Shown piece by piece: positions 1-10,100 of a DNA stretch of 64,000 nt. The notes under the pieces are model-generated. The model saw only the letters and a list, made by a program, of their open reading frames with translations, was not told the DNA's origin and ran no database searches. Source of the DNA: Strix aluco (Eukaryota > Chordata > Aves > Strigiformes > Strigidae); the NCBI RefSeq assembly GCF_031877795.1, contig NC_133948.1:13314948-13378947 (forward strand), read 5' to 3'. A program made the translations under genes and the position numbers. Each line of letters begins with the position of its first letter. Within the stretch, counting starts at the first letter, position 1.

Positions 1-1327
1 AACACCCTCCCTGTCTTCGGCTCTTTTCCCCTCTCCCCCCGATCCGATACCTCCCACCGGCCAGGCCAGCTCCCCAGATGCTTCTTGGAGGCCAAAACCC
101 CATAAATCAAAACTCTGCCGCTCCATTGTGAGCAATATCTTATGTAAAAAGGTGTTTCCAGGGAGCACCGAAGGCTGGAGAATCCTATTACGAGGCACAC
201 TATTAATTATAAGGAGTCAGCCCAACCTACTCCAGCCATTTTTTATCCCAGGTCCAAAACCTGATTACTTTCCACCTTCTGCAGACCTTCCCCTTCCGAA
301 AAAAAAAAAAAAAGAAAAAGGTCAGGAAAAAAAATAGCACTGATGTTTGCCCAACAGCTTTTGAAAATAAGTTTATTCCCAGGACCGACGCTGCTCTGCC
401 GGTGGCCAGGGCATTGTGGTGGTGTTTCCCCAGCACGGTCCCATGGGAGGGTGATAGCTGGTGATGACACGGCCGTGACTGTGGGGTTTGGGGTGACTCC
501 CCTGAGCACCCTAACAGGGACCTTTGCCCCCTCCATGCCTTGACGAGGGAGTGCTTGGGCTTTGGGTGCCAGCTGGGGCGATTAGGCTTTGGATATCCCT
601 GGCAGGGACATGGGGGTGCAGGTTATGTGTGGGACACCCCACCGGGGGTGGCATGGCCCCAGCTGGTGGGGGGTCACCCGTGGTCACCCTGCAGCTGGAG
701 ACAGGTGTGAACCCTGGGAGCTGGTGCCTTCTTGGGACTGGTGGGGTGATGGGGACCCCGACCCTGGGTGCGATGGGGACTCTGGCTGTGATGGGGACTC
801 CAGGCTCAGTTGGGGTGCTGTATCGTGCCCCTGGTTGCAGTGGGGATCCCAGCCCTGGCTGTGGCTAAGGGCTGGGGTAACCAATGGGCTGAACCCAGCT
901 GCTCCCTGCAAGGCCAGCTCCGTGTCCCGTGGCCTGGATCCGGCCCTTGGCGTGACACTGTGCCCTCCCCAGCCATCAGGTCCCTTCTGCCCGTGCTGAG
1001 CCACGGGTGGGTGTTTGCTGGGACAGGCAAGCCCAGGGCAGCAGCAGCCCCTGGCCAGTGAATTGGGGGAAGGTTTAGCTCCTGCACCCAGCTCTGAGCT
1101 GCGGGGCCCAACTGGTAAAGCTCCTCAGTGCCAGCAGGTCCCTGCTCAGATGGCTGCTCTCGCTGAGCCCCGTCCTCCTGCACAGAGCCCCCAGCCCCTG
1201 CACAGAACCCCCTGTCCTCCTGCACAGGAGGTGGCAGCTTGGAGCATCCCAGCATCATCCAAAATCCCTCCCACAGTGTGTCTGCCCCCCTGGGTCCCAG
1301 AGGTGGGGTGCCCCATCAGCCTGGGTT

Positions 1328-1361
1328 TAATAATAACTAATAATAGTAATAATAATAATAG
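1328..1361. repeat. Imperfect (AAT)n microsatellite
   Basis: About eleven AAT-type units are interrupted by AAC and AGT. Confidence 0.85.
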
Positions 1362-1535
1362 CAGCCAGTGTTCACTCAGTGAATGACCTTGTGTTCTGTT
1401 TTATAATCCTCAAAATGATGCTGGGAGGGAATTACTTAACAACACATTGCCCTGTCCTTATAAAAAGTGCCCGTTACCTGATAACACTGATGGCCTGGAA
1501 GGGATGGAGCAGAAAGGAGCAGCCAGCTGCTCTCC

Positions 1536-1580
1536 TGCCTCAGTTTCCCCACCTGTTAAAAGGGGAGAAGGTGCTTTGCT
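1536..1580 (+). repeat. Possible MIR/CORE-SINE fragment
   Basis: The words TGCCTCAGTTTCCCCACCTG and then TTAAAAGGGGAGAA resemble the well-known MIR segment. The match is short, so this is a weak call. Confidence 0.3.
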
Positions 1581-2549
1581 TGGTGGGAGCCCAGTGTCTT
1601 TGTGATGGCCCCAGCTCCTCGCTGAGGGATCCCTCGGGGCTCGGCCTGGCTCGTTTGCCACCCCGTTATTAATGCCAGTAATGGTATAGGAAGGATAAAT
1701 TCCACCACTTGGCTGAACAGAGAAAATATGCAGAGAAGTGGCTGGCTTTTCATAAATCATCGGTGCTCCGTGCTACAACCAAGCCAGGACTTAAAATTCA
1801 GGTCAGGAGAGAGGGACTCTCGTAAGCCAGCGAGGGAAGGTAATTTATTCTGTTTATATCTTTTTACTGCAAGACAAGGCGGGGGGGGAAGGAACTCTGC
1901 CATGATTTTGCATTTTAAATATTAGTTCAGAGCTGCAGCCTGCCTTGGACTTTATTTATTTTTGTATCTCAGAAACAGGAGAGAGAAAGCAGGAGAGAGG
2001 AGAGGAGGGGGGACAGATTAGGGTGCTGGGGGAGGATAACCCCCTCCTGCCAGCCCTTGGTGCCCCCCTGGAGCAGATGGGGCACAAGCTGCTGATGGTG
2101 TTTGTGGACCCCTCCTTGGTGTGTCCCCTCCTGGTGTCCCCCCTCCTCAGCCCCGCTGACACCCCTGGCACTCCCGCGGCTCCCCCATGGGGATGCTCTG
2201 CCAGCAAGGCTGCGGGTGCCTCTGGGCTGCCGGGGGGTGCTTGGGGGGTACACACAATACCTCCCCCCAGGAGAAAGAAATTATGCAGCAGGCTGTCTGC
2301 TGTGGGGGAAGGTGCTGAGCCGGGTAATGTACCCCCGCCCCCCAGTGCCAGAGAGCTGGGGTGATGGGGGGGCAGGCCTGGGGTACCAGGTGGGTGATGC
2401 AGCCCTGGATGCAGCAACATCACCTTGTACAGGGGCCGTGGCACCTGTCCCACCCAGGGGACCGATGGGGACTGCTCCCCCGGACCCCACGTAGGGCTGG
2501 GGACACTGGGGGATCTGGGCAGTCTAGCCAGCATCTCTCGTGGTCCTGT

Positions 2550-2622
2550 CTTAAAAAAATAAATAAAATAAAATGAAAGGGACCAGGTGACCGAACAGTA
2601 GGTAACTAAAAGGTTTTTTATT
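2550..2622 (-). terminator. LHX5: Poly(A) signal 2 (distal) for LHX5
   Basis: A second AATAAA on the minus strand (2622-2617) is followed by TGTTCGGTC and, about 45-70 nt downstream, a U-rich stretch at 2577-2551. It could end a 3' UTR about 0.25 kb longer than the first site. Which site is used cannot be told from sequence. Confidence 0.4.
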
Positions 2623-2844
2623 CACATTGAACAACAAGAGCCATTCACACTAACAGCCTCCGCAAGAGGCAGCGGGGACAGGAAACCCACAACGCTTTCA
2701 GAAAACAACTTTTTTCTTTCCTTTTCCATTCTCCTTCCTTCCCCCCCTCCCCCCCCCCCCCCCCAGCCTCTTGCCCCCTCCCTGGCGTCACCCCCTCCCT
2801 GCCTTCAAAATAGAAAAATTCGGAGCCTCCGATGACTAAAGTAC

Positions 2845-2880
2845 AATAAATAATCAGTAAACACAAAAACATACTTTATT
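2845..2880 (-). terminator. LHX5: Poly(A) signal 1 for LHX5
   Basis: On the minus strand AATAAA (2880-2875) is followed within about 5-25 nt by a GU-rich run (GTATGTTTTTGTGTTTACTG). This is the textbook layout of hexamer plus downstream element. Cleavage near 2,860-2,855 would give a 3' UTR of about 0.93 kb. Confidence 0.6.
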
Positions 2881-3793
2881 TGTTTCTCCTTTATACAAAA
2901 TAAAGAAACTAGAAGCAAAAACTATAATACATCCTTAAATTGGCGGAGCCTCCGGGAAATGTTGGGGTGGGACTCGGCGTCGAGGCTCAGGTTTAATTTC
3001 TGCTGTTGTGGTTGTTGGGTCGGTTTTGTTCTGGGTTGGTTTGTTTGTTTATTGTGGGGTGTTTTTTTTGTCATATTTTTCCCGTTTCTGCCTCTTTCTA
3101 GTGTCTTTTCCGCCGCGTGGGAGCCCGATCTCAGCCAGTCACTGGGGTAGTCCTGGGCCCGGCCCCCTCACCCCCCCCTCCGCCCCCGCTACCCATCACC
3201 AAAAACCGGGTCCAAACCCACCTTCTCCTTGGGGATAAAATGGGAACAACAAAAACCAAGGGCAGGGGAGGGGCCGGGGGGGGGTTATTCCTGCTATTCC
3301 CCATTCCTCCCCCCCATGATGTGGTAGGGGATAATTAAAAAGGATGCTAATTAGCAGAGGGGAGGGGGGAGCCCTGCCCCAGCCCCCACTCCCCAGGTGC
3401 CGCCGGGGCGGTGGGACCTGTGTCCAGGCGAGTTCAGCTTTGGTCCGAGAGGCGGTGGTGGTCCCGACGCCGGCGGTGGGGGGGATTCTTCGGGGCTGGG
3501 CACCATTTATTGCCCCCCCCTCCCCCCCCAGTGCTGGGGGGAAGGTGCCGGGAGGGGGAGGTAGCGGGGTGGCCCCAAGGTCCCTGGGGTGTGTGTGTGT
3601 GTGTGTGTGTTTCTGCAGTGATGCGGAGGGCGGGGGGGGGGACGGGACACGCAGGGATGCGTTTTGGCATCGGAGGGGGGGTCTTTATCCGGTGATAGTG
3701 ACCTGGTCCGGGGCAAGGGGGGGGACACGCGTGGGCTGGGGGAACGTGGGGGTGTTTTCCCCCTCCACAGGCGCACGCGTGCCCGCGCCAGGC
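2855..3793 (-). other. LHX5: LHX5 3' untranslated region (to the proximal strong poly(A) site)
   Basis: The stretch follows the TAG at 3796-3794. It is first GC-rich with G/C homopolymers and an 11-unit GT repeat at 3589-3610, then becomes AT-rich near 2,880-2,940. The end is inferred from the AATAAA at 2880-2875. A shorter form could use AATAAA at 3511-3506, although no clear GU-rich element follows that one. Confidence 0.6.
3589..3610. repeat. (GT)11 microsatellite in the LHX5 3' UTR
   Basis: Eleven uninterrupted GT units lie about 185-205 bp past the LHX5 stop codon; the transcript would carry (AC)11. Confidence 0.95.
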
Positions 3794-4161
3794 CTACCAC
3801 ACCGCCGCCTCGCTGAGCTCCGGGTTGGGGTGCGAGAGAGCCCCGCTGTAGCCGCTATTGCTGGACATGGAGAAGGGGGGGCTGGGCCCCCCACTGAAGA
3901 CCTCCCCCGGGATGGGGTGCAGCGAACCGGTCATCCCCGGCTCAGGGCTGGGGGTGTCGGGGTGCGAGATCATATCCGTGTACCTTTGGTTTTCTGAGGA
4001 GTGGTGTCCGCTTAGGGGGGGCTCCAAGGGTCCCAGGGGTGTGGAGCCGGGTCCTGAGTTCTGAAGGTAGCTGGAGTCGGCCGGGGACTGGGCTTGGGAG
4101 GGCGGCCCGTGGGGGAAAAAGTCATAGTTGCCTCCCGGTCCGTAGTAGTCACCTTGGTAAT
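3794..4161 (-). CDS. LHX5: LHX5 coding exon 5 (C-terminal tail and stop)
   Basis: This 368-nt exon follows a strong CCCTCCCTCAG acceptor. It encodes the tail from Asp281 ([16 protein letters not shown]) to the terminal EAAVW and TAG. The tail is Pro/Ser/Gly/Tyr-rich and probably disordered. In this family it carries transactivation activity. Segments such as [10 protein letters not shown] and DTPSPEPG are typical of LHX5. Confidence 0.97.
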
Positions 4162-7100
4162 CTGAGGGAGGGGGGAGAAAAGGATGCAGCTGGTCCCCCA
4201 GGGCCAAAAACTTTCCAAAATCCCACCGTGCCCCATAGCCAGCCCTGGCCTCCCCCCTAGAGCAGCGTGGCTGCCCCCTCCAAAATCCTCTGCTGGCTCC
4301 TGGGGTGCGGAACCTGAAGCACCGGCTGCAGATTTGAGCCCAGAGGGAGAAAAAAGCCTGTCCTAAGGGCTGCAGCGCTCGTCACCTGCTCCCTACCTGG
4401 CCTGGAGGGGTGGGGGGGGATGCCGAAGGGAAAGGAGCCCGGGGCTGGGGTGGCTGGGGAGGCAGGATGGACTCAATTTAATGCTTAGGTAATGGGGAAA
4501 AAAAAATTTTAAAAATATATATATGTAAAGAGAATGGGGGAAAAATGCATATATAAAGGGAGGGGGGGAAAAATATATATAAAGGGAGGAGGGGAAAATA
4601 TATGTAAAGGGAATGGGGGGAAAATATGTGTAAAGGGAATGGGGGGAAAAAATGAAGAATATATATATAAAATGGTAAAATATATATATATTGGAGAAAT
4701 TATGTACATATTTAGCATCTTGGAAGGGCTGTAGAAAGTAACTGCAGGGCAGCAAAGGGTGCCTGGAAAGCCCCTTGTCGGGGGGCAGGCTTTGAAAACG
4801 CAGCCGGAGGGGGGCTCTGTACGGAGCGGGGGGAGAGGGGAGGCGGCGGGGCCGCCCCGCTGCGCCCATCCCGTCCCGTCGGGGCGGCGGGGGGGCCGGC
4901 CGGCGGCAGTGACCTTCCATATGCTGCGGGCCCGGAGGTAATTGGAACAAATGCGGCCTGAAAGGGGCACAAAAGCCCCGCAGCTGGGGCTTTGTTCGCG
5001 GGGGAGGGGCCGCCGCCGCCACAATGCCCGGCCGTGGGGGGGGGGGGGGGGGTCCGTGGGTGTGCGTGGACGTGTCCGCGTGTGCGTGTCCGTGTGTGCC
5101 TGCGGCGGTGTGCGTGTGCAGGGGGGTGAGGGGGTGCGCGGGGAGGCACATCTGCGCGCTGGTGCGTGCGTTGCGCGGCCGTGGGAGCGCACACGCGTGG
5201 ACGGGCGCGCACAGATGCCTTTGGCGTGCGTGGGGCGGGCCGGGACGCTGCGGCCGGCGCGTCCCCGTCCCCTCGGGGCCCGGGCGGCTTCGGTCCCCGC
5301 GGAGGGGGACAGGGAACGGGGGGGCGGCGGGGGAAAAGGAAAAAACACCGGGGGAGAAGCAGGACGGCGCGGGGAGAGGGGGGTCAACAAAGGGAAAGGG
5401 GTATGAAGGAGGGAAGGCGCGGGGGGGTGAGGGGGACGACACACACGACACGGGGCAGGGGGCACCCGCGGAAGGTCCCTCACCTCCGTAGTACGTGTAG
5501 GGCGTCGAGCCGAGCATCTCGGACTCGTCGAGGCGGCCGCCGAGGGGCCGCATCCTGCGCGGGCTGCGGAAGAAGGCGTGCCGGCGGGCGCCCAGCGCGC
5601 TCAGCTGCTTCATCCGCCGCTCCTTGGACCGACGGTTCTGGAACCAGACCTGCGGCGGGGCCGGCGTCAGCCGATGGGGTACACTCCGGGTCGGGGATAC
5701 CCCACACACACCCCCCAAGTTTGGCCGGGGAAAGGGATGGAAATCTTGCGCCCGCCTGGGAGGGGATGGGTTTTCCCAGCTCTGGGTGGTTTTTAATGAC
5801 ACCCCTCTGCTCCTGCTGCCAGTAGACCCCAAAAGTGGATAGAGGGGCAGGGACACACACACACGAATTAATTATTAATTATTAAAATCCTGGCCCCTTG
5901 GCTGCATCTCCCCGTGCACATCCTCAGCCCGTCTGTCCCTACAAGGGGGAGAGCAGCCAGAGGCTATGGAAGAATTTTCCTTTATGGGGGGGGAAAGAAG
6001 GGAGGAAAAGAGGGAAGGAAAAGGGTGGCAGGGATTCCGGATTGTGGCAGAAGTAGGCGGAAAGCGGAGAGCAGGGAGATGAGCACCTGCGGCGGCAGGG
6101 AGTGAGAGGAAAAGCCGGCCGGTGAGGATGGAGATAAAGGGGGAGGGGAAGACGCAGCCGCCTCTCTACGGGGCATCGCCTCACCCGAACAGCACGGCCT
6201 CAGCCCACTCACGCCTTTCCCCCGGCCTGGTGGGGTGTCTGGATTATTGCCCTACTCTTCCCCCCACACACACACACCCCGTGTCCCCCGGGGACGGGGC
6301 AGCTCAGGGCAACGAGCACATCACACTCCTCCGGGGACTTCTCCTGCTCCCTTCTGCCAGGAGCCGGGACTCGCAGCTCCGCTACCGGCAAAGCCGGAGA
6401 GTCCTTCCCTATTAATGCCTCTATTAAAGCCCATTAATCCCTACATTTCCACGGGGATTTTCTTCACGGGGGCAGTGCGGTAAGAAAGTGCTGGGCTGCC
6501 TGCAGAGAGCAATGGCTTCTCCTTGCTTTCACAAGGCCGGAGCATCCATCTCCCGGGCACGCCGGGGGATCCTGCTCGTTCCCGGGGGAAGCCAAGCCGG
6601 TGGGTGAGGCAGCAGAGCCTGGCCAGCTCATGTTTTGGGGCTGGTTTTCATCTCTTGCCGTGGGGTCGGTGTATTAAAGCGCAGGGTGGGGGATCCCCGC
6701 TAACCCACGGGAGCGTGGGGTGGGTGCAAGGCTAGGCCTGGGGTGATGCTGGCGGGGGACGGATGCCTGTCCCCATTTTCCCAGTTCGTGGGAGTAGCCC
6801 CAGCATCCCAATTCCTTCCCAGCACCTGGGGGAGACCGTCACGGCCTTGAACTCTCTGGGCACCCACCAGCACCCCTTCTCCTTCCCTCCCCATGCAGGT
6901 CCTTTCTCCGTCTCTTCTCTCTGCCAGAGAAAATCGCCCCATGAAGCTCTGATGTCACCGGAACCTCGGTCTGTGGTGGGAATGACGTCACTGGCCAGCC
7001 CCATGACATCACGCTGGCGGGTGGGGAGGGCTGTGGCGGGGCAGGGGGGCGAGCCGGGGCAGTGGCCCTACCTGGATGACTCTCATGTTGAGGCCGGTCT

Positions 7101-10100
7101 CCTGGGCCAGCTGCTCTCGGATGTGGCGGGTGGGTTTGGGGGTGGCGGCGAAGGCAGCTTTGAGGGTCTCCAGCTGCTTGGCTTTAATGGTGGTGCGGGG
7201 CCCCCTCCGCTTGGTGCCCGAGTTTTGCTCCTCGTTCTCGTTGTTGGTGGTCTCCTTGTCCGAGGAGGTCGAGTTGTCTGTCTCCTTGGTGTCGTCCTGC
7301 ATGGGGTCCTGGAGATCCGGGGACAAACTCCTGTCTGTACATGAGGACACTGTAAAGGAGACCCAGAGAGGAAAGGGGGGGTGGATGACTTAGGGGAGAG
7401 ATCAACCCCCCTGTCCTCTGCTCTCCCTGGCCCACCCGCTTTCCAGGAGAGGGCTTGGGGGGTGCAGGAGAGCAGCAAGGGGTGCAGATCGCCTCTGCCC
7501 CCCTGGTACCCGTAAAGCATCGTCCCCCCAACAGCACGCAGAGCTCCAGGCAAGCGCTGCCCGATCCGGCCCTGCACACCGTGTGGTGCCGGCCGGGGGG
7601 AGCTGGGGAGGGGGCGATCCCCCAGGCCCACCGCAGCTCTCGGTGCTCCCGCTCTCCCCCCGCTGCTTTTTTCACACCGGGAAGTGGGAGGCACCGCTGG
7701 GAAAAAATGCAACCGGTCCCTGACAGGGTTTGGGGGGGTCTCCAGTCACTGCCTTGAGCCTGGCTCACCCCCCCCAGCCACCCCAACATCCCCCCGGGAC
7801 CCTGATGCCAGCACCCCCCCCCAAGGCCAAGCTCTACTCGCCTCGCTCACAGCAGCGGCCCCACTGACTGGCGTGGCAGGATCCGGCCCCGGGTGCTGGA
7901 CGGAGAGAGAGCCCACGGAAGGGGGTGAGCACAGGCGCCTGGCATGGCTGGGACAGCAGGAGTGGGCCTGATCCTGCTGTCCTGACGCAGAGACAGCTTC
8001 CAAGGAAGTCAAATGGGAGCTTTGCCTCTGGGTGAAAGGAGGCGAAGGATCAGGCCCGCGGCGCGGGGGGACCGGGCACACTCGCAGGGAGGGGGCTCCG
8101 GGCCGTGGGGGGCTCCCAGGCCAGGCTCGGGGGGGGGGTCCTGGTTCCCCACCGCCCCGCATCCCCGCTGCCGTAGGGGCTGTGCATGGGGCAGGAGCCG
8201 GGGGGGCGGGGAGCGATGCTGCGGGGCTGCACCTCCGCCACCGCTCGTCCCACGGGTGTCCACGTCCCGCGTGGGGGGGGGGGGTCACAGAGGCTTCCGC
8301 CCGGCTTGAAGGCTTTCACCCCAAATCCCTCCCTCTCCCCGCGGATTAACGGGGGGCCGGGCTGGCTGCGGGGTGCAGCCCCTCACCCCACAAAACCAAA
8401 CCTCCTTCCCGGCCCGGCGGGAGGTACCGGCAGCACCACGGCAGCTGCCTGCTCCTGCCGGTACGAGCGGCAGGGATGCGTCCCCGGGCGGTGCGGCGGG
8501 CTGAGCCGCTCGTACCTGAGTTGAGGCTGCCTTCCTTCAAACTGGGAGAGTTCAAATAATCCTCTTTGCAAACAAATTTGTTTTCGTCTATGATATAGAG
8601 TTCCTCGCCCGTGGAGAGCTGCTTGTTGCAGACCATGCAGGTGAAACAGTTCAGGTGAAAGACTTTATTCCGGGCTTTCCGGACGAGGTCGCTGGGGGAG
8701 ATGCCTTGGGAGCAGCCGGCGCATTTGGTACCAAACCTCCTGGAGAGGGGGAGAAAAGCGAGAGCTGGGAGCCCCGGCGGCGATGGGCTGCGGGGGGGCC
8801 CCCGTTTGTACCGATCCCTCCCTCCTCAAACCCCACCGCGGGAGCCCGATCCTCCAGCATGTCCCGCTGGGGGATTTGGGGGAGCAGGCGATTAGTACCC
8901 CCTGCCCCTTTGGGGTGAGGAGGAGGAGGAGCAGAAGAGCCTTCAGCTCCGCGCAGCCCCGCTCGCAGGCGCAGGGTGGGCTGCGGAGAGAGCTCGGGTT
9001 TGGGGTGTCCCCACCCGGGGACACACACACACGAGCATCCTCGCCCCGATTTGACCCCAGGAGGGCCAGAGGGGAGCGGAGGGCGGCGGGGGATCCCCTC
9101 CGCGCTCCGCGTTGCGGTGGGGGGGGTTATTTCGTTTCAGCCGGTGCCTCCCGGGCCGGGAAACGGGGGGCTCGGCTCCACCCGACGCTGGCCTGAAAAT
9201 CCCGGAGAGAAAACTGGGCTAATGACGGCCAGAGCGACGGAAAAAGGGAGCGGCGGGTGCAGGGGGCACCGGGCACCCAGCACAACAGCGGGCGCCGCTC
9301 CCCGAAGCATCCCGGGGTCCCCAGCCCGGCGCCGGCACAGTCCCGCTCTCCCGGGGGGGATTTTTCCTGGTCGGGAGCAGCGCTTTGGAAATCGCCGATT
9401 TTCTTTCCTTTCGTTGGAGGCAGAGCGGTTTTTCTTCCCCCAGGAGATGCCTTTTTTTAAAAAAAAATAAAAATAAAAAAATGCCAGGGAATCCGAATAG
9501 GCTGGGAACGATGTCCCCAAGGAAAAAACAAAACAAAACAAAAAGAACCCAACAAAAAGCAAAACAAAAAAACCCCGAAAACCAACCAAAAAAAAAACCA
9601 CCCTCAAACCAAAAAACAAAACAAACCCCCCAAACCCCTCAAACCCCCAAACAAACAAACAAAACAAAAACCACGCACAAAAAAATGTGCCCAAACCCCG
9701 GGAGCGGGGGCTGCCGCGGCCGGGTCCCCGGGGGAGCCGGGGGCTGCCAGGCCCCGGGGTGTCCACGCAGGGTCCCCCCCTTTTTTTCCTCCGGTCGCGG
9801 CAACAACTTCTGCCTCCCTCGCTGCTCCCCGTGACGTTGATGTAGTGAGAGCATTAGGAGTCATAAGTCATCGCCCCCCCTTCCCATCCCGGCCCCTAAT
9901 TTCCTCATCGGCACCTTATCGCAGTCATTAGGGGCGTTTAAGGAGCGGCGGAGCGCGGGGCCCCGCCGGGGGAGGTGGGGAAGGGGGGGGGGGGGGGGGA
10001 GGTTTTGGCCACCGTCTTCGCCGGGGCCTGCGGTCCCAGGAGGGGGGCGAGGAGCGCCAGGCCGGGCCCCGGGGCGGGAGACACACGGCTGCCACCGCGA

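Larger units (their letters stand above)
1..2549. other. Flank downstream of LHX5, no gene recognised
   Basis: The stretch is GC-rich with short imperfect repeats such as GATGGGGAC at 750-800 and CCTGCACAGA at 1180-1225. There is an (AAT)n run at 1328-1361. An AATAAA on the minus strand (377-372) could end a minus-strand transcript, but no coding exon feeding it was recognised. Open frames here have no family resemblance. Confidence 0.6.

Noticed and set aside
1-2549. 3' end of a neighbouring gene (SDS/SDSL in human order) in the left flank
   Set aside because: No coding exon resembling these enzymes was found. The isolated AATAAA at 377-372 is not enough.
4393-5862. A 489-codon minus-strand open frame over LHX5 exon 4 and intron 4
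   Set aside because: It contains exon 4 in frame, but the rest translates intron, including the minisatellite. Canonical GT-AG borders and the family protein show that only 5649-5484 is coding.
8664-8669. AATAAA within LHX5 exon 2 on the coding strand as a premature poly(A) signal
   Set aside because: It arises from conserved Asn-Lys codons and no GU-rich element was noted after it. It is kept only as a remark.
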